Positions 1 through 8,909 of a DNA stretch of 37,852 bases are shown here, one piece after another. Made by a program: the position numbers and the translations under genes. The notes beneath the pieces are model-generated. The model saw only the letters and a program-made list of their open reading frames with translations, was not told the origin of the DNA and did no database searches. How positions within the stretch are numbered: the first letter of the stretch is position 1; the number at the start of each line of letters is the position of its first letter. The DNA is taken from the NCBI GenBank assembly GCA_947259305.1, contig CAMYML010000010.1, positions 1 to 37,852 of the forward strand. Direction: 5' to 3'. The stretch comes from an uncultured Gammaproteobacteria bacterium. GTDB lineage: Bacteria; Pseudomonadota; Gammaproteobacteria; GCA-001735895.

Positions 1-143
1 CTTTTGCAACGAAAATTTTGAATCAGATCACTGGCTGCAGGCGTTATCTTCGGACATTTAGCGCGCCGACCGTGTCGGCGCGATAAATCTCCGAAGATAA
101 CGCCTGCAGCCTGTGATCTGATTCAAAATTGTCGTTGCAAAAG
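1..143. repeat. 143-bp near-perfect palindrome (long hairpin)
   Basis: Base i pairs with base 144-i over the whole segment. Arms 1-70 and 74-143 match at 66 of 70 positions, with mismatches at pairs 13/131, 32/112, 55/89 and 61/83, around a 3-base loop (71-73). The arms contain no evident ORF. The palindrome begins exactly at the first base of the window, so its left boundary is not known. As RNA it would fold into one long hairpin; as DNA it could extrude a cruciform. It may be a MITE-like or palindromic intergenic repeat, or a terminator for a gene to the left. The four mismatches argue against a simple assembly fold-back, which would be perfect. Confidence 0.9.
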
Positions 144-209
144 CTGATAGATCGCCAAATTGGGCTATAAATAACTGAATGCGAAGGTTCCGCTGCTGCA
201 GAAGAGACT

Positions 210-1286
210 ATGAAGATACTATTACCGATTGTTACGATTTTGCTGATTCATTTGAGTGCGACGCCCGTCGCCGCCGAAGTCTACAAGTACCAGGACAAGA
301 ACGGCAAATGGCACTTCACCGACAAGCCGCCGAAAAACAAGAACAGCAGTACGGTTGCCACTACCGCCAGCACCGGGGCGGTCAAGGCCGATTTGAAGAA
401 GGATCTGCAGCAGGCCTTCAACCCGGATTCGCAAACCGGCATCGCCTCGCTGTCGGTGGTTACCGTGCGGACCAGCAGCGGTTCCGGATCAGGATTTTTC
501 GTGACCGACGACGGTTACATTATTACCAATCGTCACGTGGTCAGGCCCGCGACCACGAGCCAGTGGAAAGATGCCGAGGAGAATCTCGGCGACTGGAAAC
601 AACGGCTGGCGGACTACAAGGTCGATCTCAAGGATGACGAAGAGCGGCTCAACGACGCCCGGCGCACCATCGATGAAAACCGCGAGTACATGGAGTCGAC
701 CAAAGCGTCGGATTCCGAGAAATCCCGCTACGAACGCTACGTCAAACGATACATGAAAAACAAGGAACGGCATGAAGACAATGTCAACAAGTACCGCAAG
801 CTGGAGCGCGACTACCGCAAGAAAAAATCGGATTTCGGCTTTAACAGCAGCATGAGTAATTTTTCCAAAAAATTCACCATCGTCCTGAAAAGCGGCAAAA
901 AGCTGAAAGCGAAGCTGGTCAAGGTCAGCAAGGAATACGACCTGGCGTTGCTGAAACTCGATAATTACAGCACGCCTTTTCTGACCTTATCCAGTCAGCA
1001 GTATCCACGGCAGGGAACCAGGGTGTTTGCCATCGGCAGCCCGCTTGGCATAACCGACTCGTTAACCGCGGGCATTGTCACCAAGTCGAGCAAGGACCAC
1101 CTGTTTACCGATACGCAGATACTGCCGGGCAACAGTGGCGGTCCGCTAATCGATGCCGACGGCAAGGTGCTGGGCGTCAATACCGCGGTCGTGGCCAAGA
1201 ATCAGAACGCGGATGGTCTCGGTCTCGCGATCTATGCTTCACGCATCCGCAGCGAGTTTGCGCGCGAACTGGGCGGCAGGCTCTAA
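210..1286 (+). CDS. Secreted trypsin-like serine protease with DUF4124 N-terminus and coiled-coil insert
   Basis: A 358-residue exported protein. Residues 1-22 are a signal peptide (cleavage near AAE). Residues 24-41 (VYKYQDKNGKWHFTDKPP) are a typical DUF4124 start. The rest is an S1C/DegP-like protease core with His109 (TNRHVV), Asp244 (YDLALLKL) and Ser309 (GNSGGPL), so the triad is complete. Between His109 and Asp244 lies a highly charged, Lys/Glu/Arg-rich segment (about 118-208) that looks like a coiled-coil hairpin; DegP-type proteases have only about 30 residues there. No PDZ domain follows, and the protein ends just after the protease fold. It probably acts in the periplasm on misfolded or envelope proteins, with substrate unknown. 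The upstream neighbour is the palindrome at 1-143. The next gene is convergent, 17 bases away. Confidence 0.88.
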   Translation: MKILLPIVTILLIHLSATPVAAEVYKYQDKNGKWHFTDKPPKNKNSSTVATTASTGAVKADLKKDLQQAFNPDSQTGIASLSVVTVRTSSGSGSGFFVTDDGYIITNRHVVRPATTSQWKDAEENLGDWKQRLADYKVDLKDDEERLNDARRTIDENREYMESTKASDSEKSRYERYVKRYMKNKERHEDNVNKYRKLERDYRKKKSDFGFNSSMSNFSKKFTIVLKSGKKLKAKLVKVSKEYDLALLKLDNYSTPFLTLSSQQYPRQGTRVFAIGSPLGITDSLTAGIVTKSSKDHLFTDTQILPGNSGGPLIDADGKVLGVNTAVVAKNQNADGLGLAIYASRIRSEFARELGGRL

Positions 1287-1303
1287 ACTTTTATTACCTG
1301 CAG

Positions 1304-1948
1304 TCAGGCCAGCAACACCGCTACTATGCCGGTCAGAAAGATACCGTCGAAAGTACCGGCGCCGCCGATCGACGCCACCGGCGTGCCGATTTTCCGAATA
1401 TCGTTCAGCCGCAGCAAATCCGCCCCTACCAGCACTCCCAGCGTGCCGCAGATATAAGCCAGCGGAGCGCTGCTGTCGGGCGCTATCAGTAGCGCGGTTA
1501 ACGCCGCGGTAATTGGCGCGACAAACACCGGCATGCCGATGCCGAGACCGCGCACCGGCCGGCTGGCGAAGTAGGAGACCGCGGCGACGATCGCGATTGC
1601 CAACAGGATTCGCGTGAATTCAAGCGGGTTGTGGCTCGCGAGGTAAATCGAAAAGCCGATCGGAATCAACGCGCCGCCGACGTTGATGGCGACGATCGTC
1701 TTGCCGGTGAAAGGCAACGGTCGGCCAAACAGCAAACCCTGCAGGGACTGGATTTCTTCATCCGGCGGTGCGTCTGCCGTAATCTGGAACAAAGGCAAAT
1801 TGATGCCGCTGCCGATCAGCGTGCAGGCGAGTAGCAGCATCGCCGAATGAGTCGATAACCCGAGCTTGTCGAGCGCGATCGTGAACACGCCCATGTAGAG
1901 GATGATCACCGCCAGCAGGAAGATGAATACCAGCAGCAGAAACTGCAT
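1304..1948 (-). CDS. DUF1614 family integral membrane protein
   Basis: A protein of about 214 residues made almost entirely of hydrophobic helices (roughly six to seven). It begins MQFLLLVFIFLLAVIIL and carries the Gly/Pro-rich stretch VGGALIPIGFS and the C-terminal DLLRLNDIRKIGTPVASIGG, which I recognise from DUF1614 proteins. No enzymatic or transport function is established for the family. A GTG at 1969 gives seven extra residues (MRPPPSA); neither start has a clear Shine-Dalgarno, and I prefer the ATG at 1948 because the first helix begins there. It converges with the protease gene and lies downstream of ytoQ on the same strand with a 72-base gap, so co-transcription with ytoQ is possible. 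Confidence 0.8.
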   Translation of the reverse strand: MQFLLLVFIFLLAVIILYMGVFTIALDKLGLSTHSAMLLLACTLIGSGINLPLFQITADAPPDEEIQSLQGLLFGRPLPFTGKTIVAINVGGALIPIGFSIYLASHNPLEFTRILLAIAIVAAVSYFASRPVRGLGIGMPVFVAPITAALTALLIAPDSSAPLAYICGTLGVLVGADLLRLNDIRKIGTPVASIGGAGTFDGIFLTGIVAVLLA

Positions 1949-2020
1949 CGCGGAAGGCGGCGGGCGCACGAAAAGCCGGGTCTTTAACGGGAGTTAGATG
2001 GAATTAACCGCTGGCTCGTT

Positions 2021-2461
2021 TCAGGCGTTGATCACGTAGTTCAGAATTTCGACTACCTGCGCCGGGGTTTCCGCCCAGGCCATCGCGGAGGCATCGACCT
2101 CTTTCAGCGGATGCACGATGTCATCGTCGTGCAGCGTGATATAGGGTTTGCCGGTCGCCGCGCAGTAGCCGGCGTCGAAAGCCGCGTTCCACTGCTTGTA
2201 CTTGTCACCGAAACGCACGACCGCGAGGTCGCATTTTTCGAGCAGGGTTTTGGTGCGGATGCCGTTGACCTTGGACGACTTGTGATCACGCCAGAAACCG
2301 CTGGCCTCGGGACCCAGCATGTCGCCGGCGGCGTCGCTGGCGTCGTGATCGGTCACCGCCGAGGTGAAATGGATGGGTAGATCGAGTTTTTCGGCGCCGG
2401 CGATAATCTGGTCACGCCAGTCGGTGTGTATTTCGCCGGATAAATATACATTCCAGGTCAT
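2021..2461 (-). CDS. ytoQ: YtoQ family protein
   Basis: A 146-residue soluble protein. The start MTWNVYLSGEIHTDWRDQI, the middle GFWRDHKSSKVNGIRTKTLLEKCDLAVVRFG and the run AAFDAGYCAATGKPYITLH are characteristic of the YtoQ family. The fold resembles nucleoside 2-deoxyribosyltransferase-like proteins (YLSGxI start, D-A-G-Y and K-P motifs), but no reaction is established for YtoQ. Length is normal for the family. A good Shine-Dalgarno (AGGAG) precedes the ATG at 2461 by about six bases, which fixes the start. There is no signal peptide, so it is cytoplasmic. Confidence 0.85.
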   Translation of the reverse strand: MTWNVYLSGEIHTDWRDQIIAGAEKLDLPIHFTSAVTDHDASDAAGDMLGPEASGFWRDHKSSKVNGIRTKTLLEKCDLAVVRFGDKYKQWNAAFDAGYCAATGKPYITLHDDDIVHPLKEVDASAMAWAETPAQVVEILNYVINA

Positions 2462-2587
2462 GGACTACTCCTGTTCGATTTGCTGTCTCGGCCCGGGTTA
2501 GCGCGCGAGGCGGTATTTTTAAAGAATGCCATTATTTAACAATTTCCGCGAGAAAGACAATGTTAAGATGGCGCGCATAAAATCCAT

Positions 2588-5500
2588 ATGAAGAACCTTA
2601 AGTTGCAGTTAATGCGGGCATCAATCGTTACCCTCCTGATCGGCTGTTGCCTGCTGCTGCCGCCGCTGGTGTCGGCGCAAAGCGCGCTATCGGCCGACTC
2701 GGGCGCGACCATCGAAATACTGCAAAGCCGTCTGCAGGAGGCGGAAACTTCGGGTGAACTCGACGACGCGGCCAGGTCGAGCCTGATCGATTTATATCGC
2801 AAGTCGATCAGCCTGGTGGAACAGCGGCGCAGTTACGAAGCTGCCACCGCCGACTTCGTTCGGGCGCGTGAAAGCGCGCCGAAAACATCCGCCGCGCTGC
2901 GTAAGGCGCTCGAACAACTCGAATCCAGGGCCGCGCAGAAACTTCCCGATTCGTTGACGCGCAGGGCCTTGCCGGTGCTCGAGCAGCAGTTACTCAGCGA
3001 AAAAGCCGATCTGACCGGGCTGACGACTGCGCTGGCGGAGCTGGAAGCCCAGCTGGAAAACCAGTCGCAACGCGCGCAGCAGGCGCGTGACCGTCTCACC
3101 GAAGTGAAAAAGTATCAGCCCGCAATCGCCGACGCGTTACAACTGCCGCTTGCCGAGAACCAGCCGCAACGTTTGACCGAGGCGCAGCGCTGGGCGCTGG
3201 AACTCGAAGCCCGGGCGCTGGCCGGCGAAATCGAGATGCTCGAGCAGGAATTGCTGAGCCAGCCGATGCGCGTCGAGTTACTCGGGGCTCAGCGCGACAA
3301 GGCGACGCTGGAATTGAGCCGGCAGCGCTATTATGTCGAGCTGCTGGAGGCGCTGGTGGTCGCGCGCCGCCTGCGCGAAGCCGAAAGCACCAGGGAAGAA
3401 ACCAAGGAGACGGAACGCCTGGCTTTCGGCAAACATGAGCTGGTGCAGGAATTTGCGCAACGGAACACGCAGCTCGGGGAAGAGTTGAATGCGCTGGCCG
3501 CGGAACTCGAACGAGTAACCCGGGAAGAAAATGCCGCCGCCGCCCAGGCCAAGCTCGTCGGCGATAATTTTCGCCTGGCGCGGCAGAAGCTGGAGATTGC
3601 CGGATTGAGCGAGGCGCTCGGGCAGATGCTGCTCGAACAGCGTCGCGGATTGCCCGATGCCGGGGATTTCAAGGCCGCCGAAGCGCGTCGCCGACAGCGG
3701 GTTATCGATTCCAGCCTGCGTCAGATCCGCAATCAACAGGAACGCGCCCGCATGCGCGATATCAACGTTTACGTCGATGACCTGATGGCGTCGCTGTCGG
3801 AGACCTGGCGCGGGCTGTTGCGCGAGGAGATTCTACAGTTCGCCGAGTTGCGGCGCGAGCTGCTGGATAAGGCGATCGCGGCCGACGATACCTACCTGCA
3901 GGCGCTCGGTGAACTCGACTTCGCGCAGCGCCAGCTGTCGGAGGCGGTAATCGCCTATAACGACTTTCTCGATGAACGCCTGCTGTGGGTTCGCACCGGC
4001 AAGCTGCCGTCCTGGGAGACGCTGGGTTCGATCTCGCAAAGCATCGCTATCTTTGTCTCGCCGAGCCACTGGCTGGAACTGGGCCGGGCATTGATACTGC
4101 CGGGCTCGTTTCCCTGGGTGCTGTTGCTGGGGCTGGCGCTGTTCGCTTTCCTGGTGAAAAATAGCCGCGCGTTGCGCGCTTCGCTCAAGCGGAGTGGGCG
4201 CAATGTCGGCCAGCTGCGGCACGATCGCTATGTCGCCTCGCTCAGGGCGCTGACCCTGACGCTGGTGCTGGCCTTGCCCTGGCCCATCCTGTTTACCGCA
4301 CTGGGGTTACACCTGCAGTTCGTGCAGAGTATCGATGCGCTCGATATCGAGACCCACCTCAAGCAGTCTGCCGTCTGGACCGGGCAGTTCGTGCCCGCGA
4401 TCGGCGCCGCGTTCTCCGGGATTGCGCTGTATTTCTTTTACTTCGTCGCGTTTCGGATTTTCTGTGAACCGAGGGGGCTTGCGGTCGCGCATTTTGGATG
4501 GAGCCCGCAAATAGCGGAAAAGCTGCGCCATCAAACCCGTCGGCTAATGTCGGTGTTCCTGCCCACGGCATTTCTGCTGATCGCATCGGTATCCTATGAT
4601 CCCGCGGCATTGGCCGGTGGCCTGAGCCGGCTGCTTTTTGTTATCGTCCTGGTGGCGTTGGCCTGGTTCTTCGGTCGCATACTTACTCCGGCCAACGGCG
4701 CGTTGCGAGAATTCTACAGCGCCAATCGGGGTAACCCGATTACCTGGTTTCGCTACCTGTGGCTGGTGCTGGGATTGACCTTGCCGGTCCTGCTCGGGGT
4801 GCTTGCAGCGGTGGGATATGTCTATACCGCCGCGCAGTTCGGTGCGCGCCTGATCGATACGCTATGGTTGATTGTCGCGCTTATATTGATCCATCAGCTG
4901 GTAGTGCGCTGGGTGTTATTGACCGAGCGCCGACTGGCGTTCAAGGATGCGCTGGAAAGGCGTCGGGCGCAGCGCGCGGCGAAGGACGGCGAGGGCGCTG
5001 CCGGCGAGGTCGACCCCTTGCAGCCCGATGAGCCCGTAATCGACTACGGGGCGCTGAGCGAGGATACCACCAAGTTGATTAATACCGCATTGGTGCTGGT
5101 CGCGGCCGTTGGCCTGTGGGTAATCTGGTCCGAAGTGCTGCCGGCCTTCGGCATTCTCGACGAAGTCTCGCTGTGGCAACGCAGCACGCTGGTTGACGGC
5201 GTGGAGCAGCTGGTGCCGGTTACCTTAAAAGACGTTATTCTCGGCCTGCTCGCGATCCTGATTATCTTCGCCGGTGCGCGCCGCCTGCCGGCGCTGCTCG
5301 AGATCGTGCTGCTGGCGCGCCTCAATATCACCGCCGGCAGCCGTTACGCGATCACGACGCTGACGCAGTACGCGATTGTCGCCATCGGCGTGGTGCTGGT
5401 GTTCAACCTGCTCGGCGGCAAATGGTCCGAGATCCAGTGGTTGATCGCGGCGCTGGGCGTTGGTATCGGTTTCGGCCTGCAGGAGATCGTGGCTAACTTT

Positions 5501-6040
5501 ATCAGCGGTTTGATTTTGCTATTCGAGCGTCCGATCCGGATCGGCGACGTGGTCACGGTAGGCGACACCGATGGGGTCGTGACCAAGATTCGCATCCGCT
5601 CCACCACGATTCGTGGCTGGGACCAGAAGGAGTTGCTGGTACCCAACAAGGAATTCATCACCGGCCGACTACTGAACTGGACGCTGACGGATCCGGTGAC
5701 GCGGATCGTGATTCCGGTCGGTATCGCCTACGGCAGCGATGTTGCGCGCGCGATCCAGCTGGTTCAGGCAGCGGCTGACGAACATGAGCGCGTGCTCGAC
5801 GATCCGCCGACCATGGTCGCGTTCGACAGCTTCGGCGATAGCTCGCTGGTGATTGTGTTGCGCTGTTTTATCGGCTCGATGGACTACTGGCGACAAACCA
5901 TGAGCGAGCTGCACCTGGCCATCAATAATAAATTCAACGAGGCCGGAATCGTCATCGCCTTCCCGCAGCGCGACATTCACCTGGATACCTCGCAGCCGCT
6001 CGATGTGCGTATTCACAAGGTGCAAACCGTCAGCGAATAA
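2588..6040 (+). CDS. mscK: MscK/KefA-type mechanosensitive channel with long periplasmic coiled-coil domain
   Basis: A 1150-residue protein, close to the size of E. coli MscK (about 1120). A signal peptide (1-30, ending VSAQ) is followed by a long Glu/Leu/Ala/Gln-rich helical region (about 35-480) predicted to be periplasmic coiled coil. Many membrane helices follow, and the MscS pore and beta domain lie in the last 250 residues. Diagnostic stretches are the Gly/Ala-rich pore helix (AALGVGIGFGLQEIVANFISG), FERPIRIGDVV, VTKIRIRSTTIR and LVPNKEF. The family opens under membrane tension to release solutes during osmotic downshock; MscK also responds to external K+. Whether this protein shares K+ gating cannot be read from sequence, so the symbol is by architecture. 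It is a single-gene unit; the gene downstream is convergent. A second, degenerate MscS-like gene lies at 26.7 kb. Confidence 0.9.
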   Translation: MKNLKLQLMRASIVTLLIGCCLLLPPLVSAQSALSADSGATIEILQSRLQEAETSGELDDAARSSLIDLYRKSISLVEQRRSYEAATADFVRARESAPKTSAALRKALEQLESRAAQKLPDSLTRRALPVLEQQLLSEKADLTGLTTALAELEAQLENQSQRAQQARDRLTEVKKYQPAIADALQLPLAENQPQRLTEAQRWALELEARALAGEIEMLEQELLSQPMRVELLGAQRDKATLELSRQRYYVELLEALVVARRLREAESTREETKETERLAFGKHELVQEFAQRNTQLGEELNALAAELERVTREENAAAAQAKLVGDNFRLARQKLEIAGLSEALGQMLLEQRRGLPDAGDFKAAEARRRQRVIDSSLRQIRNQQERARMRDINVYVDDLMASLSETWRGLLREEILQFAELRRELLDKAIAADDTYLQALGELDFAQRQLSEAVIAYNDFLDERLLWVRTGKLPSWETLGSISQSIAIFVSPSHWLELGRALILPGSFPWVLLLGLALFAFLVKNSRALRASLKRSGRNVGQLRHDRYVASLRALTLTLVLALPWPILFTALGLHLQFVQSIDALDIETHLKQSAVWTGQFVPAIGAAFSGIALYFFYFVAFRIFCEPRGLAVAHFGWSPQIAEKLRHQTRRLMSVFLPTAFLLIASVSYDPAALAGGLSRLLFVIVLVALAWFFGRILTPANGALREFYSANRGNPITWFRYLWLVLGLTLPVLLGVLAAVGYVYTAAQFGARLIDTLWLIVALILIHQLVVRWVLLTERRLAFKDALERRRAQRAAKDGEGAAGEVDPLQPDEPVIDYGALSEDTTKLINTALVLVAAVGLWVIWSEVLPAFGILDEVSLWQRSTLVDGVEQLVPVTLKDVILGLLAILIIFAGARRLPALLEIVLLARLNITAGSRYAITTLTQYAIVAIGVVLVFNLLGGKWSEIQWLIAALGVGIGFGLQEIVANFISGLILLFERPIRIGDVVTVGDTDGVVTKIRIRSTTIRGWDQKELLVPNKEFITGRLLNWTLTDPVTRIVIPVGIAYGSDVARAIQLVQAAADEHERVLDDPPTMVAFDSFGDSSLVIVLRCFIGSMDYWRQTMSELHLAINNKFNEAGIVIAFPQRDIHLDTSQPLDVRIHKVQTVSE

Positions 6041-6073
6041 TTCTGCAAAGCAGCCCCGGGTAATTCATACGGT

Positions 6074-6898
6074 TCAACCGGCGGCGACCCGGTTACGACC
6101 TTCGTTTTTTGCCTGGTAAAGATTCCGGTCCGCGCTGCCGATCAGAATTTCTTCGTTGTCGTTGCTGTCGCCAAAACTGGCCAGGCCAATGCTGACGGTC
6201 AGCTGCAGTTCGGGTTTCTGGATTCCTTCATAGTCCCGCAGAAAGCCATGTGCCTCGATACGCGCACGCAGGCGCTCCGCCAGCAATGCCGCCTCGGCCG
6301 GGCCGGTGTTAGGTGTGATAATGAGAAACTCTTCACCGCCATAGCGCGACAGGATGTCGGAATCGCGCAGTTGTCCATTCACCAGGGCACTGATTTCGAT
6401 CAGCACCTGGTCGCCGGCCTGGTGGCCATGCTCATCGTTAACCCGCTTGAAATGGTCGAGATCGAATAACAAAACCGAGAGCTGGAAACTATATCTTCGT
6501 GCTTTCGATATTTCTTCGGCGAGGCGTTGCTCCATGAAGCGGCGGTTGTATATGCCGGTCAATGGGTCGGTGAAAGTCTCGTGCTCGAGATCGCTTATAC
6601 GCATCACGTCGAGGGTGGTTTGCAGTGCGATAAAGGTCGAAAACCAGACGAAACAGGCGCCGAAAAAGAAAATGCCGGGTACGATCAAATCGATTATGGC
6701 AATCTGCTGATTCCAGAAAATCACGATGTAACCCAGGTAGCCGACCACAAATAAGGCGATCAGGCCAGCCATCGCGTACCAGCTTTTGCGGGATCGACCC
6801 GCCGGAAGTCGCCGGATAATTTTTCTGACGACCACCAGCGATACGATCAAAATGACGATCCCGACCAGCACCAGGCTGTGTGATACGATCGATAGCAA
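6074..6898 (-). CDS. Membrane-bound diguanylate cyclase (GGDEF domain)
   Basis: A 274-residue protein. Three hydrophobic helices (about 5-25, 40-61, 68-95) anchor a C-terminal GGDEF domain (about 105-272). The active-site loop is GGEEF (187-191), an active variant. The metal-binding LFDLDHFKRVND is intact (145-155), and DPLTGIYNRR (111-120) starts the domain. An RxxD inhibitory site (Arg178-Asp181) sits exactly five residues before GGEEF, so product inhibition by c-di-GMP is expected. Predicted reaction: two GTP to cyclic di-GMP at the inner membrane. No recognised sensory domain is present besides the helices, so the signal is unknown. The gene stands alone, convergent with the mscK-like gene. 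Confidence 0.93.
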   Translation of the reverse strand: MLSIVSHSLVLVGIVILIVSLVVVRKIIRRLPAGRSRKSWYAMAGLIALFVVGYLGYIVIFWNQQIAIIDLIVPGIFFFGACFVWFSTFIALQTTLDVMRISDLEHETFTDPLTGIYNRRFMEQRLAEEISKARRYSFQLSVLLFDLDHFKRVNDEHGHQAGDQVLIEISALVNGQLRDSDILSRYGGEEFLIITPNTGPAEAALLAERLRARIEAHGFLRDYEGIQKPELQLTVSIGLASFGDSNDNEEILIGSADRNLYQAKNEGRNRVAAG

Positions 6899-7217
6899 TG
6901 TAAACCCCTGTCTAGCGTTCAGCGATGAGAAGCTAACATTCAGAGCATAGCCGATATGGATTCGGGGGCTAAGAAAATTTTAATGTGAAATTAATCGCGC
7001 CTGGCCCGCTTCGCAAGACTGCTTCTGTATCTGGCCTTGTACAGAGGCACACCTGGAGTGCATGATTTATCGAAGAGCTCGGTAACGATTAACTCAGTAC
7101 AATCGCGTTAGACCTGGCACAACGCCTGCATCGAGAGCATCCGGAATCAAGCTTGCCTTGATCGATTAATCGGCATCGACCCTTTGATGGATAATTAGAT
7201 AGTTCTTGTCGCCAGCC
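6899..7217. other. Intergenic region upstream of the GGDEF gene
   Basis: A 319-base stretch without a credible ORF. It should hold the promoter for the minus-strand diguanylate cyclase gene; it is AT-richer around 6970-7000 and 7150-7200. I see no strong promoter, operator or terminator that I would defend. Confidence 0.4.
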
Positions 7218-7853
7218 TCAGGGGTAAAGTTTTTCGAGCCACTTGTCCCAGGCCGCGACCCGTTCGGCGATCAGCGCGTAACCGTCGTCGCCCGGATGCA
7301 CCTTGTCACCTGCCACCAGCGCAGCCTGGAACCGTGGATTGTTCAGGAAATCGGGGAACAGTTGCAGGTAGTCGACGCCGATGTCTGCGGCCAGCGCCGC
7401 GTAAGCCGCGTCGTAACGTTCGATATCCTTATTGCGCATATCCCAGCATGCATACTCGGTTTGCATCGGGTTGACTGATTCATCCAGCGGCGTGGGCCCG
7501 ATCCACAACACTTCCGAAACCGATTTTGCCGCGCTCATGATGTGGCTTGCCGCTGCGACCGAGGTCGCGAGATCAACCTGGAAACTGCCGCCATCGGCTT
7601 TGGCGGCATCGTTGAAGCCGAAGGCGAACACTAGCAGGCCCGGCGAATTACGGCTGCGAACCTCGGCTTCCGCCCGCCAGCGGGTCTCGATGTCGCGCGA
7701 AGTATCGCCATTAACCCCGAGGTTGTAGGCGGCGACGTGGTACTCGCCGTGTTTCAGTCCGCGACAGAGTCGTCCCGGCCAGCCTAGCCCCTGGCTATCG
7801 TTGTAGCCCAGGGTAATGCTGTCGCCGAAGCAGAAAATCCGTTCAAATTTCAT
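7218..7853 (-). CDS. SGNH/GDSL-family hydrolase
   Basis: A 211-residue protein of the SGNH lipase/esterase superfamily. Block I is FGDSITLG with nucleophile Ser12. Block II is NLGVNGDTS (Gly/Asn near 46-48). Block III is GFND (79-82) with the oxyanion Asn81. Block V is DKVHPGDDGY with Asp183 and His186. All catalytic blocks are therefore intact. There is no signal peptide, so it is probably cytoplasmic, unlike TesA-type periplasmic lysophospholipases. The substrate, an ester or a sugar acetyl group, cannot be predicted. It is divergent from the slp-like gene across a 187-base shared upstream region. Confidence 0.9.
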   Translation of the reverse strand: MKFERIFCFGDSITLGYNDSQGLGWPGRLCRGLKHGEYHVAAYNLGVNGDTSRDIETRWRAEAEVRSRNSPGLLVFAFGFNDAAKADGGSFQVDLATSVAAASHIMSAAKSVSEVLWIGPTPLDESVNPMQTEYACWDMRNKDIERYDAAYAALAADIGVDYLQLFPDFLNNPRFQAALVAGDKVHPGDDGYALIAERVAAWDKWLEKLYP

Positions 7854-8040
7854 CGGTTGCCCGTGTCAGTAGAACTATGTCAGGATTGTAAAAGGGGAGC
7901 GGATCGATTGACAGCGATTGACGCGGCCTGGCGCCGACGCGGTTACTGATCCAGGTCATTGTGGCAGCAGCATACTCTCGGTAAAGTGACTGAAGTCGCC
8001 GGGAGGGCGAACTTTTTGGGACTCTAGCTAACTAAAGGTT

Positions 8041-8571
8041 ATGAAAACTATACTACTCGTTTTAACGCTTGCGCTGCTTGCGGGCTGCGCCAGCAAGCCG
8101 CCGGCGGCGATCAGTAAGATCCCGCACGATAACCCGACGCTCACCAGGGTGCGACTGGACATCGATCGATTTATCGGTTCCGAGGTGCGCTGGGGTGGGG
8201 TGATTAGCAAGGTCGAGAACAAGGCCGACAGTACCTGGATCGAAATCGTGCGGCGCGAGCTGCACAACAACGGCAGGCCGGTATCCAGTGGCAAGAGCGA
8301 CGGACGTTTCATTGCCAGTTTCGAGAAATTTGCCGACCCGCTGGTTTATGTGGAGGGACGGCCGTTAACCGTGGTTGGAACAATCGTGTCCAGGACCAGC
8401 CGGCCGATAGGCGAATATGATTACATATTCCCGGTCGTGTCGGTCGAAGGTTCGTTTCTATGGAAGAAGCAGGATTCGGTTCCCGCATACGCTTATCCAC
8501 CGCCGTACTGGTATTACGATCCCTGGTTTTATAATCCCTGGCCGTACCGCCCCCATCGACACTATCACTGA
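8041..8571 (+). CDS. Slp family outer-membrane lipoprotein
   Basis: A 176-residue lipoprotein. The signal peptide ends in the lipobox LLAGC with lipidated Cys16; Ala17 after the Cys fits outer-membrane sorting. The body (residues 35-145) matches the Slp/YeaY fold, with features such as the IGSEVRWGGVISKVENK-like strand and PLTVVGTI. The C-terminal 27 residues are extremely rich in Tyr, Pro and Trp (YAYPPPYWYYDPWFYNPWPY) and end in Arg/His, a tail seen in other proteobacterial Slp homologues. E. coli Slp is induced by carbon starvation and acid; regulation here is not visible. An AAAGG Shine-Dalgarno precedes the ATG. Confidence 0.88.
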   Translation: MKTILLVLTLALLAGCASKPPAAISKIPHDNPTLTRVRLDIDRFIGSEVRWGGVISKVENKADSTWIEIVRRELHNNGRPVSSGKSDGRFIASFEKFADPLVYVEGRPLTVVGTIVSRTSRPIGEYDYIFPVVSVEGSFLWKKQDSVPAYAYPPPYWYYDPWFYNPWPYRPHRHYH

Positions 8572-8906
8572 TCGGCCTTCGGGCTGGGCTATCGAAGTAA
8601 ACCACGGCTATACCAGGGGCGGCTAGGCGAGACCATATCAGCGCGCCCTATGCACGGCAGGTGCAGGCCGCCCAGATCGTCGAGCACGACCGCGGGATGC
8701 GACTGTTCGCCGGCGCCGCCTGCTATCTCCGGGCTGAAATCCTGGTTCCATTCTTCGTCTTCGTAATAGTCGGAGAAGCGCCGTTAACGGGATTATCCTA
8801 CTAAATGTTCACTTCAGGAGACTGTAGATTTATAGTTTGACCCTGATCATCATGGCGTAACTGGCTAGCGTGTATTTTAGCAGGGTAAAGAAATGGGAGA
8901 ATTTCG
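8572..8906. other. Intergenic region with an open but start-less minus-strand frame
   Basis: A 335-base gap. A short hairpin with a TTCG tetraloop sits just after the slp stop (about 8574-8587) but has no T-tract. On the minus strand 8589-8783 stays open for 64 codons, reading an acidic peptide (DYYEDEEWNQDF near its beginning), but lacks an ATG and a ribosome-binding site. It could be a gene remnant or chance. The region should also contain the promoter for the phosphatase gene that follows. Confidence 0.35.
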
Positions 8907-8909
8907 GTG

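Noticed and set aside
7909-7935. TTGACA-like hexamers between the SGNH hydrolase and slp genes
   Set aside because: No -10 element at proper spacing on either strand.
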